A stretch of DNA of 64,000 bases from Siphlonurus alternatus (GCA_949825025.1 OX463788.1:24472069-24536068); one strand, 5' to 3'. Positions 44,140 to 56,300 are shown, counted from the stretch's first letter. A program made the numbers and translations. The notes: generated by a model from the sequence alone, not told the origin.

Positions 44140-45135
44140 ACTTTTTTTAATAAACGAGCTAAAATTATAAAAATTAATTTTCAATGGGTTATCAACCCTC
44201 CTGAACTAAGAAATAATTTTAGAATTTCTCCCCGACGCACCCTTGAGTGTTAGATAACTACCCCTAAAACCCATTTTCCTTAAAAATTGTGCTAAAATTA
44301 TGAAATTAATTTTCAAGGAGTAATCGACACTCCTAAACTAGGAAATAATTTTAGATTTTCTTCCCGACGCACCCCTGAGGGTGGAGAACTACCCCTAAAA
44401 TCCACTTTCCTTAAAAATTGTGCTAAAATTATGAAATTAATTTTCAAGGGGTAATCGACCTTCCTAAATTAGAAAAAAATATTATATTTTCTCCCTGATG
44501 CACCCCTGAGGGTGGAAACCTACCCCTAAAATCCACTTTCCTTAAAAATTGTGCTAAAATTATGAAATTAATTTTCAAGAGGTAATTGACCCTCCTGAAC
44601 TCGGAAATAATTTTAAATTTTCTCCCCGACGCACTTCTGAGGGTGGAGAACTACCCCTAAAATCCACTTTCCTTAAAAATTGTGCTAAAATTATGAAATT
44701 TATTTTCAAGGGGTAATCGACCCTACTGAAGTCGGAAATAATTTTAAATTTTCTCCCTGATGCACCCCTGAGGGTGGAGACCTACCCCTAAAATCCACTT
44801 TCCTTAAAAATTGTGTTAAAATTATGAAATTAATTTTCAAGAGGTAAGTGACCCTCCTGAACTCGGAAATAATTTTAAATTTTCTCCCCGATGCACCCCT
44901 GAGGGTGGAGAGCTACCCCTAAAATCCACTTTCCTTAAAAATTGTGCTAAAATAATAAATTAATTTTCAAGGGGTAATCGACCCTACTGAAGTCGGAAAT
45001 AATTTTAAATTTTATCCCTGACGCACCCCTGAGGGTGGAGACCTACCCCTAAAATCCACTTTCCTTAAAAATTGTGTTAAAATTATGAAATTCATTTTCA
45101 AGAGGTAATTGACCCTCCTGAACTCGGAAATAAGA
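44140..45135 (+). repeat. tandem block 3, about 7 units
   Basis: Same 130-bp unit in + orientation, with cores at about 44233, 44367, 44498, 44627, 44758, 44888 and 45018. Adjacent units alternate between two subtypes (aggtaattgaccctcctgaa versus gggtaatcgaccctactgaa), suggesting dimeric expansion. Confidence 0.9.
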
Positions 45136-45394
45136 CGTTGCATGGAATTGGTCACAACTCAGATGTTAGAGGCCATGCACCTACACACATAGCCTCGTTG
45201 AGCGGACCAACATGTGCCATCACGCCAATTAACGGTGCTGAACACATTGAGTGAAACCATCATCATACTGCAAGTGAAGAAGTGAGTCTGGGATACTTTT
45301 TCTCTGAAAAATTTCGATAAATCCCGAATAAAAATTTAAATCACAATTTCAACTCGATTATTAAGAAAGAAGGATATGGTGGGTAGCTGTTGAC

Positions 45395-46375
45395 CCTCAG
45401 GGTTGCGTCGGGGAAAAAGTCTAAATTTATTTCCGAGTTTCAGAGGGGTTAATAAACACTTGAAAATTTAATTTTTTTATTTTAGCACAATTTTTAAGGA
45501 AAATGGATTTTAGGGGTAGGTTTCCACCCTCAGATGTACGTCGGGAAGAAAATCTAAAATTATTTCCGACTTCAGTAGGGTCGATTACCCCTTGAAAATT
45601 AATTTCATAATTTTAGCACAATTTTTAAGGAAAATTGATTTTCGGGGTAGTTCTCCACCCTCAGGGGTGCGTCGGGGAGAAAATCTAAAATTATTTCCGA
45701 GTTCAAGAAGGTCGATTACCCCTTGAAAATTAATTTCATAATTTTAGCACAATTTTTAAGGAAGATTGTTTTTCGGGGTAGTTCTCCACCCTCAGGGGTG
45801 CGTCGGGGAGAAAATCTAAAATTATTTCCGAGTTCAGTAGGGTCGATTGCCCCTTGAAAATTAATTTCGTAATTTTAGCACAATTTTAAAGAAAGATTGT
45901 TTGTCGGGGTAGTTCTCCACCCTCAGGGGTGTGTTGGGGAGAAAATATAAAATTATTTCCGAGTTCAGTAGGGTCGATTGCCCCTTGAAAATTAATTTCA
46001 TAATTTCAGCACAATTTTTAAGGAAAATTGTTTTTCGGGGTAGTTCTCCACCCTCAGAGGTGTGTCGGGGAGAAAATCTAAAATTATTTCCGAGTTCAGT
46101 AGGGTCGATTGCCCCTTGAAAATTAATTTCATAATTTTAGCACAATTTGTAAGGAAAATTGTTTTTCGGGGTAGTTCTCCACCCTCAGGGGTGCGTCGGG
46201 GAGAAAATCTAAAATTATTTCCGAGTTCAGTAGGGTCGATTGCCCCTTGAAAATTAATTTCATAATTTTAGCACAATTTGTAAGGAAAATTGTTTTTCGG
46301 GGTAGTTCTCCACCCTCAGGGGTGCGTCGGGGAGAAAATCTAAAATTATTTCCAAGTTTTTAGGAGGGTCGATTA
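45395..46375 (-). repeat. tandem block 4, about 8 inverted units
   Basis: Inverted cores at about 45397, 45526, 45657, 45789, 45919, 46051, 46181 and 46313. Several successive units are nearly identical, so this block has been homogenised or amplified recently. Confidence 0.9.
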
Positions 46376-46732
46376 CACCTTGAAAATTAATTTCATAATT
46401 TTATCCCAATCAGTAAGAAAAATTAACAATAATTTAATATCATATGGATCGACATATACATATTATGCATATATACCACGCGCCGCGCGCAAGACTCTAT
46501 TTAAAGCAAATGACACGGTGTATGGTCACATTTATCTGTTATTTTATTTATTAAGACTAATATTTAACTTTATTATGATAATTAAAAATTTGCAAGTGGA
46601 TAATATTATATAATCACGTAAATTAACTCAGGAATGGTATGTTGTTCCTATACTGTTATGAACAGCTAGCCGCATTCTAGTAGTTCTCACTTTTGGCCAC
46701 TAGAGGGCTGAATTTGGTTGCGTTCGCGAATA

Positions 46733-47371
46733 GTGATGTGTAACGCAACCGCCGTAACCTTGACAAGCCAGGACGATCCAGGGATTATAATTAGCATGGT
46801 TATTACGTCACGATTATGTCAAACATAGTAATAGCCTTGCTAGTTCAGAGAATCTGCATGAGGCGAGTACGGCATACTTAAAATATTATACTTTTATATT
46901 ATTAACTCTATGGACATACTGCTGTTTTATCTAATATAGGTAGGCGTACCGCGCAGTCATGCAGCAGCTGGCCTACAACACTAGACTTCAATATTTTAAC
47001 ATCACAATAGACAACCCGGTAGGCAACAGTTTGCTACTCTCAATTATCAAATCATATATAAGTATAATATATTTTTAATCTAAATTTAAATGTTGAATAT
47101 ATTGTACAAATTACTGTATATATTAATGTAAAGATTCCATTAATTAGAAACTCATCTAGACAAATTATAATACAGTTTGCAATAAGAAAATTAAAATAAA
47201 AATGTATAATATTGTTGTATTGACCATAACCTAGATAAACAGTTTTTCTTCGAAAATAAATTTAATAGATAATTATAAATATAAGAAGTATATTGTTTAT
47301 AGTTATAATTGAGCAAGTATACATGATAATCAGTCAACATGTTTGAGAGTTTGAGTAAGGACATGACGTCA

Positions 47372-47408
<37 letters not shown>

Positions 47409-48094
47409 AGGTGTTTTTAGCGACTGTGCTGCCGGCTAGGCTGTTTATTAGCACTGCGTGCGTCTATATGACATCACGCTGGCGGTGAGATGTACTGTCC
47501 TACCGTGTGGTTTTACCAGTTATATTCATGATACTCGTAGTGAAACTTGAACTTCTTAATCATACGCTGCGAAATCATGCGATTTTGTCTGCGACCAACC
47601 TAATTATCATTATCTCGTATCAGTTTTAATATTTTCAACTTGCTTCCCTATAGCAAACAAACAGCATTATTACATGACTTGTGTACTTGCAAAATGAACA
47701 CTAAAAATTTCATGCGTCATTTTATAATTTTTATATATATACAAGGATTTAATTCTGAATGCAGAATGCTATTACTTTATTAGTCGCACGTGATATACGT
47801 GACGCACATTTATAATAAAAATACGCAGTTACGTGTGCATGTATGTACGACAACATAATCTGTTTGGCAACACTTTTATCAAAGAAGTTGCGCTCTTCTT
47901 ATAATGCACCTATATAATATAAAATGTGGAATTGTATTTTATCTTTTCACTTGTTTAATATAATTTGAATTGAGCTTGCAAATCAAAGTAAATCTATCGC
48001 TTTGTTTCATTACTCTTTGGCTGCATAGTTGTATTATCTAGTGCAGTGTCACTCAAAAAGCAGTTAGTTGGGTTTAGGACGATATACTTGGTGA
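46733..48094. other. intronic or intergenic stretch
   Basis: Between the giant palindrome and the alternative 5' exon. A poly-T run (47376-47406), a TGACGTCA at 47364 and a short GC-richer piece at 47440-47520 are the only landmarks. Some of this may be promoter for the exon at 48.1 kb. Confidence 0.4.
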
Positions 48095-48257
48095 GCTAAA
48101 TACCGTAAGCTTATAAGCTCACTCACGTACAGTGTACAAGAAATCGCGTGGAGACAACGCAAGTCACTTATCGGAGTTATCGCAGAAGCTGGCTACCTGG
48201 ACATGCGTTATGTCGTCGAGTATAGGCAAGGCAGAATAATTAGGAAAATACCTTTCG
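48095..48257 (+). CDS. ablim: abLIM/UNC-115-like, candidate alternative 5' exon (short N-terminus)
   Basis: A GC-richer stretch ending in a good donor, TTTCG/gtatgt. The frame is open from 48095 and contains an ATG at 48203, giving 18 residues (MRYVVEYRQGRIIRKIPF) plus one base. That phase-1 end joins to the LIM exon 1.1 kb downstream as Gly. In-frame TGA at 48092-48094 precedes the open frame, so either this is a first exon starting at 48203 or an acceptor lies upstream. A second, out-of-frame ATG at 48210 gives only nine codons. An alternative internal promoter shortly before a LIM exon fits how abLIM genes make isoforms, but the peptide itself is not recognisable. Confidence 0.5.
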
Positions 48258-48997
48258 GTATGTTTTCAATGCAAGTATATTATTTTAGAATTTATCTCAG
48301 TTCTTATTTTTTTCTTAAGTTTTAATGTTTAAAGTTTGTTGCATTTTGAGGTGTGCCCATAACATGTAACAAAATACTATAACGTTCGCAGCCTGCTCGT
48401 TCTACGCCTTACGTGATGAGCACTGCAAGTAGTATGAAACGCAACTGATTAGCAATTCTATTGTATATTATCTTACGTAACATCGCCTGTTTTGTTGTAG
48501 CCTACCGACATATAATATAATATACATATGTTGAGCATTGTCATGTGGTTGGGACGATTATATGCACTATTTTTGAAATGAAAAAACTCGATAATTAAGA
48601 ATCTTGTAATAGCGTAATCTTGATTTTTTTTATGTTTATTATTTTGGGAAGAAAAATTAACAGCTAAAAAGGTGTCGTCTGCATTGCTGATACAAATGAA
48701 TTACTACAAAATTAAAGTTATTATCATTGCACTAATAATTAATCCATGTATTAATTAAGAACTGTTTACTGGGCCAGTAAACAATCTGTGTGTATTAATG
48801 GACAATTTTATTCAATTTTAAAAATACATGTTAGATAAAAGGCAGTTGACACCATCAATTGTAGATGAATTATTATTAATTATTATTGAGTTAACACTAT
48901 TTAAAAATGTACATATACATTAACAAATTTTGTGTAATAATAAGTACATAGAAGCTACTTAAAAATTGGTACAATTTTATTTTCTACAAATTTTATG

Positions 48998-49062
<65 letters not shown>

Positions 49063-49363
49063 TGTATATATTAAGGTTAGAATGAAAATATGAAAATTAT
49101 TGGCAATGAAAGAATTATACTTATTATACATATAATACATAATTTTATATTATGAAATAATTAGTAATTTATTGCTTTCAGTGGCATATCAAATAATCTG
49201 CTTTTTGACACGACATTCAATCAAACTTAATTGTTTTGTTATGAAATGTTACCCCACTAACTAACTTTATTTGAATTATTAAAAACATATGTTCCATTTA
49301 ATATAGAATGAATTTTTACCAAGGATAATGTTTCTGACAGTGCATGTGCGGTTTTTGTTGCAG
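48258..49363 (+). other. intron between the alternative 5' exon and the LIM exon
   Basis: AT-rich, from gtatgt to gtttttgttgcag. Contains a TA microsatellite at 49002-49061. No other feature. Confidence 0.6.
49002..49061. repeat. (TA)n microsatellite
   Basis: About 30 TA units in the intron upstream of the LIM exon. Confidence 0.95.
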
Positions 49364-49459
49364 GGAAGACCATCTGCCTGATGTGCAAGAAGAAATGCTC
49401 GGGGGAAGTGTTGAGAGTGCAGGACAAATACTTTCATATTGCCTGCTTCAAGTGCAAAG
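49364..49459 (+). CDS. ablim: abLIM/UNC-115-like, LIM domain 1 exon (first zinc finger)
   Basis: 96 nt between a clear acceptor (gtttttgttgcag) and donor (AAAG/gtatgt); needs one incoming base and leaves one (phase 1 to 1). The 31 full codons encode the first finger of a LIM domain. CLMC supplies Cys4 and Cys7, sixteen residues follow, then His24-x2-Cys27 completes the first zinc site, and Cys30 starts the second. The core CSGEVLRVQDKYFHIACF is the signature of LIM domain 1 in actin-binding LIM proteins, which have four LIM domains plus a villin headpiece and link F-actin to guidance signalling. The remaining exons lie beyond the window. GC and codon choice contrast sharply with the intron. 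A longer frame starting upstream at 49344 is out of the LIM frame and is a shadow. Confidence 0.92.
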
Positions 49460-50136
49460 GTATGTTAAACTGATTTTTTTATTTTATTTTATTTTATTCG
49501 AACAACTGGTTGTACAATTAACAACATGGATCACTTCAAATATTCAATATATATATAAAAAAAAAAGACAATCACACACACATATACATACACACATTAT
49601 CAGATTATCAACAGGACATACAATTAATATTACATTTTATTATTCATTTTAAATAATGATAATAATCTAAGGCTGTATGTTATGCATACTAGTTATATTT
49701 TCTCTCATTTTATTACTAAAATAAAGCTTAACAGAATAAAATTCTTTGTCTATAAGTATATTTTTAAGTTGATTCTTAAAACTATTGTCACTCTGAATCT
49801 CTTTTGCTTATTGCAAAATTGTGAATGTGAATGGGCCATTTTCTACAAGTTTGGAGAGGTCTTGTGACATAGTTTGATGAATACCTAAAATGAAATTAAT
49901 TAAAAAAAAAATAGTAATGATGAGTTGTTAAATTTTGAAGCCATACCTTTAAATGATATAATGTGTGCGAGTATATAAAGTGAGTCACAATTCATATATC
50001 ATTTTTTTGGTAATGGATTTTACAATGAAGAGTTATTTGTAGAGCTTTGACATTTCAAATTTTGATACCTTTGATTATTAAGACCCTAGTGGTGAAGTTG
50101 CAATTTTTTTGTTGATATTTTTTTCCTGGTCTATCT
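49460..50136 (+). other. intronic stretch after the LIM exon
   Basis: Starts with donor gtatgt. Contains (TTTTA)n-like sequence (49478-49500) and a (CA)n-like patch (49573-49596). No gene. Confidence 0.5.
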
Positions 50137-53100
50137 GGGGGTCTTAATAGTGCGGGGAATAACGACAATATATCAGCTTGATTGGGCGATTCTTGAAAAA
50201 ATCACCAAAATTTCAGGGTTGATAGGGATCATCATAAGGATCATTTTTATAAGGGGCGCAGAGTTGAGGTCACTTCCGGTTGACCTGTGGTGACCTCTGA
50301 ACTTAACCCCTTTCCCATCCCGGATTTTATTTTTTTGCGGCCTTGTGGTTGCTCGGAGACAAAACACTGTTATTACAAAAAAGTATCGATATAAAATTTG
50401 CTCTTTTGTGAAAAAATTTGGTTCGCCTCATTTGCATATTTACAAAATGGCGGTCACAAATAAGGCACATGGCGTGTTTCTGACACCACGTTTTCTTAAA
50501 TTTCTCAAAATATACATAATTAAGAAATAAAATGTCAATACAAAACTTATTTGAGACATTTTTATCTTTAATGTTAGATTACTTTCATCTTCCTAAAGAA
50601 ATTAATTCTCGAGATATACCTCCAAACGTAACCACAGAGCGGGCCACGCGCAGCCCCTCGCGCTATGTTTGCAATGCAAACACAGGGAAGAAAGCTTCCT
50701 AAACTGCATAGTGAAATGCAGCAATTCTTAAATTAATTATTTAATGTTGTTTTCATGAAATTTACCAATTATTAATTAATTTTTTCAGTAATTAATTAAT
50801 TTATTTATTTAATATAGCAATTAAATCTCTATACAAATTTGCATAATGGTGAAAATTATCTTTTTAACTCAGTAATGTAACATCACATGTATAGTCGTAT
50901 AGGGAAATTATACTTTGGCGAACTTAATGTATTATAATAGCCAGCCATCATGCAGCTATTCTCTGCATATTTATATATATACAATATGATATTAAACTAT
51001 AATATAAATGATTTCAACTTATTTCTTTTTATTCGTCCAATTCCAAGTTTATATATTTTTTATTTACAATTAACATAATTATTTATAATATATAATTATG
51101 AATTATTATGAATGATGTGTTGACTTGGGTCTCCTCTTAATAGTATAATGCATGTGCAATTGTGCATGCATGCATTATTGAACTGCACATTTAAACGCCC
51201 TGTGAGTGAGAGCAAGAGAATTTTATGACACTATATTATAATTCACGGATAGTTTTCTGTGAATGGTTTTTCCTTCGTCAATACCAGGGGGTGTTCAAAT
51301 TCTTAATTGGCAGCATTTGAACACCCCCCAGAACGGGCCTAGGTGAATAGTGAATACAGGGGCAGTACCTAACACAAGGCCATAGCCGCCCCTTTTCCTA
51401 TATATCATCCAAATAAATAATAATTAAGTTTTAAGCATTTATTGTATTTTTAATTATATTGATGTCTGAAAATTAATTCTATTATAATTATATTTTTTAA
51501 ATTTCCATCTGAAATGCTGAAGAATTGCTTCATAATGTAAAATTTTATATACAAAATAAAATAGCATAGTTGAATTTCTTCTATAACTCAGTATAATACA
51601 ATATATTATAAAATATAATAATTAATATTCTTTACTTGTAATCACAGTTTATTGGAGGTCACTGACATTTTTGGGAAAATTTTTCTTCACTTTTCAGTAA
51701 CATATAATATATATTTCAAGTTTATTCCCCTCCCATCAGCATGGCAACTAAATGCATCAAAATAATGTCTCTAGCTCTCATAAAGTACAGTAAATTTGAA
51801 GAAACTATCGATGTGAGGGTCGCTGTTGAACTCAGAGCCATATACAGTATATATTAAATTTCTTCCTGTATTATACGCCTAAATTCTAAATTGTTTTCTC
51901 ATGGAGTAGAATCTGTATAATAGACACGGACGGACGGATGATGGTCAGGATGGCTTGAGTTCATACACCCTCGGGTATCGACAACCTTTACGATGGGAGT
52001 AAGCTTATAGGTGACTGCATGATAGGTAAAGAGGGGGCTGTGGCCTTGTGTTAGGTACTGTCCCTGTATTCACTATTCACCTAGGCCCGTTCTGGGGGGT
52101 GTTCAAATGCTGCCAATTAAGAATTTGAACACCCCCTGGTATTGACGAAGGAAAAACCATTCACAGAAAACTATCCGTGAATTATAATATAGTGTCATAA
52201 AATTCTCTTGCTCTCACTCACAGGGCGTTTAAATGTGCAGTTCAATAATGCATGCATGCACAATTGCACATGCATTATACTATTAAGAGGAGACCCAAGT
52301 CAACACATCATTCATAATAATTCATAATTATATATTATAAATAATTATGTTAATTGTAAATAAAAAATATATAAACTTGGAATTGGACGAATAAAAAGAA
52401 ATAAGTTGAAATCATTTATATTATAGTTTAATATCATATTGTATGTATATAAATATGCAGAGAATAGCTGCATGATGGCTGGCTATTATAATACATTAAG
52501 TTCGCCAAAGTATAATTTCCCTATACGACTATACATGTGATGTTACATTACTGAGTTAAAAAGATAATTTTCACCATTATGCAAATTTGTATAGAGATTT
52601 AATTGCTACATTAAATAAATAAATTAATTAATTACTGAAAAAATTAATTAATAATTAGTAAATTTCATGAAAACAACATTAAATAATTAATTTAAGAATT
52701 GCTGCATTTCACTATGCAGTTTAGGAAGCTTTCTTCCCTGTGTTTGCATTACAAACATAGCGCGAGGGGCTTCACGTGGCCCGCTCTGTGGTTACGTTTG
52801 GAGGTATATCTCGAGAATTAATTTCTTTAGGAAGATGAAAGTAATCTAACATTAAAGATAAAAATGTCTCAAATAAGTTTTGTATTGACATTTTATTTCT
52901 TAATTATGTATAATTTGAGAAATTTAAGAAAACGTGATGTCAGAAACACGCCATGTGCCATATTTGTGACCGCCATTTTGTAAATATGCAAATGAGGCGA
53001 ACCAAATTTTTTCACAAAAGAGCAAATTTTATATCGATACTTTTTTGTAATAACAGTGTTTTGTCTCCGAGCAACCACAAGGCCGCAAAAAAATAAAATC

Positions 53101-53274
53101 CGGGATGGGAAAGGGGTTAAGTTCAGAGGTCACCACAGGTCAACCGGAAGTGACCTCAACTCTGCGCCCCTTATAAAAATGATCCTTATGATGATCCCTA
53201 TCAACCCTGAAATTTTGGTGATTTCTTCAAGAAACGCCCGATGGATGTTGTTATTCCCCGTACTAAAAGGGGGT
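50137..53274. mobile_element. 3.1-kb palindrome in the abLIM intron
   Basis: Arms of about 1.25 kb with outer ends near gggg..taatagtgcgggg and complement. They contain gaggtcacttccggttgacc, cggccttgtggttgctcgga, caaaatggcggtcac and attgacgaaggaaaaacc. The loop of about 630 bp (51400-52030) has no mirror. The left and right 61-codon frames (50345 +, 52893 -) are mirror copies. Arms differ by scattered bases only. No transposase seen. Confidence 0.88.
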
Positions 53275-53560
53275 GTGACTTTTCAAAATTAAAAATTCAC
53301 CAAAAAATCTTCTTTCCAAAAATGTAAATTTCACTTTCCTCCGACTCCCCGTTCCTTCCATACCGCCCGGTCAAAAGTCTACTATGACGTCACATTATTT
53401 AAGGTCGCGCGCAAGAAAGCAAGCAAGCAAGCAAGTGGCGGCGAGCGCTAAAATCCACGTTTTCGCGTCTTTAAGCCCGCCTAGCAGCCGACAGCAAAGA
53501 GATAAAAATTATCCGCCACGGGATAATTTTATCTAAAGAACATTCTGCGTTTGTATCCGC
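53275..53560. promoter_or_regulatory. GC-rich promoter-like patch with CRE and (AAGC)n
   Basis: TGACGTCA (53395) is followed by attatttaaggtcgcgcgc, (AAGC)n at 53415-53437 and gtggcggcgagcgctaaaat. Could be a promoter for an unseen transcript or an intronic enhancer. No open frame follows. Confidence 0.35.
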
Positions 53561-54155
53561 TTTCGGCATTTCTTCATTTTAATTAGGAAATTAAATATCA
53601 CGATGCAAACTCAAATTTTTTACAGATTTCTTTTGTCAACTGACTTCAAACACATAAAATATTTTATCAAGCATCTAATAACTTTATTGTAGACACACGT
53701 ATTGGATTGACATATTATGTTTGTACAGTACATACGATTTATATTATGTATATGGTATTTCAACAGTATTTTAATTACCTATGATTTTAGCCGCAGCCTT
53801 ACATTATATAAATTTATATATAATTATAAAATCACGGCAAACACGCAATTAAAGCTGTTATTATTTTGTGCATGATCGCTATATTTATTTACTTTCTTCG
53901 ACGTTTGTATTTAAGTTATATAAATATGCAGCATATAATATATAGTGATTATTCGATATTACCATTATTAATTATTAATACAATATACTTTAAATTATTA
54001 TATTTAGTCTAACATACATATAAGGCATTATATATATCTTTTATTGCACTCATTATACGCTTGCTATTATGCATAAAAATATGGAAATTTATAAAAAATT
54101 ATGTGATTCAATTAACTAAAGGTGCAGTGATAACAATCTGAGAGATAACGTGGAG
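53561..54155. other. intronic AT-rich stretch
   Basis: No feature seen. Confidence 0.45.
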
Positions 54156-56034
54156 GAGGCGACGGTATTGAATGCTGATGCAAAACAAATTTTTACAAAA
54201 CTGAACTGAAAAAATCTCCCTACATTCTTGCTCCCTTATGTGTGCGGCCGGAACTGTCCGCTAACACTGAAAGCCAGAGTAAGCCCATGTGTCTATAAAG
54301 AAACAAAACTTTGCAATTATAAATAATTATATATTTTTGCCTCAAAATCAAATTAAAAATTTGTTCATTGTTTGTATTTTATAATAATATGTAAAATCTA
54401 AAATCATTGAACCTGATTGAACGTACAGTACTATACTATATATTATATATTTATATAGTCTACACTCTACAACTAAATAACAGTTAACATTAAGCCTGTA
54501 TTACACCATACAAATTTGCATACAATTTTTCCTTGCAAGAAAATTTCATCTCCATACAAACAAATGGAGCTAAAGTTTTCTTGAAAGGAAAAATTGTATG
54601 CAATACTTAGAAAAATTGTATCGTGTAATACCGGCTTTATAATATAGTAATACTATACAAATACTATATTATATAAAGTTAATTGTTATTTAGACGAAAT
54701 ATAATACAGACTGGGCCAGAAATAATGTTCCGATCGTACGCTAAATTTTCGTCGGGAGGACTTTCAGCTAGAAAGTTGAAATTTGGCATACATAAAGCCA
54801 AGGGTTGTAAGTTTTTTGGCATGTGTTAGAATTTTTTTAAAATTACTCTTTCATGCCTTTTTAGGGGTGGATTTACGATTTGCATTACTTCCTTATGGGA
54901 TTTCCATGTTAATTAAATTAAGTTGATAGAAAAATTTTGTCCGATCAGCACCAAAATTTATTTCTAGGGGGTTAAAAACACGCTGAATCTAATGGTGTAA
55001 TTTAAAATGTGATTAAAACAACCCTTAACGAGATATTGACCATTATTACATTAAAAAAATGATTGCATCCTAATTTTGACATTACCATTGAAACGAGCTA
55101 AAATTTCTTTACAGAAATCACTTTTGAATTTTTTAAATCGGAGTTAGTTAAGGATTTCAACTTTAGGGGTAAAAATACCAACCTCTAAAAATTAAATCCT
55201 TAAGTAACTCCGATTTAAAAAATTCAAAGGTGTTTTCTGGGGTATTAGTTCGTTTCAACGGTAATGTCAAAATTAGGATGCAATCATTTTTTAATGCAAT
55301 AAAGGTCAATATATCGTTAGGGGTTGTTTTTATCACATTTTGAAATACACCATTAGATTCAGCGTGTTTTTAACCCCCTAGAAATAAATTTTGGTGCTGA
55401 TCGGACAAAATTTTTTTATCAACTTAATTTAATTAACATGGAAATCCCATAAGGAAGTAATGCAAATCGTAAATCCACCCCTAAAAAGGCATGAAAGAGT
55501 AATTTTAAAAAAGTTCTAACACATGTCAAAAAACTTACAACCCTTGGCTTTATGTATGCCAAATTTCAACTTTCTAGCTGAAAGTCCTCCCGACGAAAAT
55601 TTAGCGTACGATCGGAACATTATTTCTGGCCCAGTCTGTATTATATTTCGTCTAAATAACAATTAACATTATATAATATAGTATTTGTATAGTATTACTA
55701 TATTATAATGTTAACTGTTATTTAGTTGTAGACTATATAAATATATAATATATAGTATAGTACTGTACGTTCAATCGGGTTCAATGATTTTAGATTTTAC
55801 ATATTATTATAAATACAAACAATGAACAAATTTTTAATTTGATTTTGAGGCAAAAATATATAATTATTTATAATTGCAAAGTTTTGTTTCTTTATAGACA
55901 CATGGGCTTACTCTGGCTTTCAGTGTTAGCGGACAGTTCCGGCCGCACACGTAAGGGAGCAAGAATGTAGGGAGATTTTTTCAGTTCAGTTTTGTAAAAA
56001 TTTGTTTTGCATCAGCATTCAATACCGTCGCCTC
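54156..56034. mobile_element. 1.88-kb palindrome (family G core) with one-arm insertion
   Basis: Outer ends GAGGCGACGGTATTGAATGC and complement. Arms contain ggccggaactgtccgctaac and gccagagtaagcccatgtgt. An inner unit from about 54703 to 55632 (cagactgggccagaaataa at its ends) is what the half copy at 39.6 kb resembles, so the G element may be nested in or the core of a larger foldback. Axis near 55175 (taggggtaaaaataccaacc). The left arm carries a 145-bp insertion absent from the right. Confidence 0.9.
54493..54637. mobile_element. 145-bp palindromic element, family E (copy 2), TA target duplication
   Basis: Ends AGCCTGTATTACACCATAC and near-complement gtgtaataccggctt; TA flanks both sides (54491-54492, 54638-54639). 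The right arm of the host palindrome (about 55695-55710) shows the uninterrupted sequence with a single TA. Inner arms (gcatacaatttttcctt) match the element at 23188-23316. TA duplication points to Tc1/mariner-type mobility. Confidence 0.85.
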
Positions 56035-56149
56035 GGTTAGACTATAATCCACGAAAGTTACGATACTGATTAAAAAACTTACATTTTCTAAAAGCTCTTA
56101 AATAGCCCAATCTGAAAAGGTATATCACAACATGGCAAATTTTGATTTA
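56035..56149. other. short spacer
   Basis: AT-rich, no feature. Confidence 0.4.
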
Positions 56150-56300
56150 CCGGAGCTAATTAATTTCGAAGGTGCAATGTTCTTCATACGCCGTCACTCA
56201 GCTGACGCGACGTCACACGCGTGAAGTTTGCTCCAGCCGGCAATCGACGCACTGCGCATGCGCGGTGAAAGACCGCCACAATCGTTAGAGAAAAAGAGGT
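56150..56300. promoter_or_regulatory. CpG islet with a perfect NRF-1-type site
   Basis: gctgacgcgacgtcacacgc, then cgacgcactgcgcatgcgcgg. TGCGCATGCGCG (56253-56264) matches the NRF-1 consensus of metazoan CpG promoters. It is isolated from any visible exon. Confidence 0.4.

Larger units (their letters stand above)
40464..46732. mobile_element. 6.27-kb giant palindrome with tandem-repeat arms
   Basis: Ends TATTCGCGAACGCAACC and complement. Outer arms of about 350 bp (cctctagcggccaaaagtg, gtgtcatttgctttaaatag) are nearly identical. Inside lie four blocks of a unit of about 130 bp in alternating orientation, a smaller palindrome at 41451-42029 (only half of it in the right arm) and a central 1.3-kb palindrome at 42841-44130. 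The loop near 43300-43650 contains (CT)n and (CCG)n. Frames found in the repeats are repetitive artefacts. No transposase. It may be a giant Foldback-like element or a satellite-rich palindrome. Confidence 0.88.

Noticed and set aside
45931..46250. Repeated 62-codon frames with 'FSRVDCPLKINFII'
   Set aside because: They are successive 130-bp satellite units; the similarity is due to the DNA repeat.
49344..49652. 102-codon frame overlapping the LIM exon
   Set aside because: It is in a different phase from the LIM zinc-finger codons and reads through the donor into intron.
50345..53078. Two nearly identical 61-codon frames in opposite orientation
   Set aside because: Mirror images in the two arms of the 3.1-kb palindrome; the differences between them are mostly amino-acid changing and no family is recognised.
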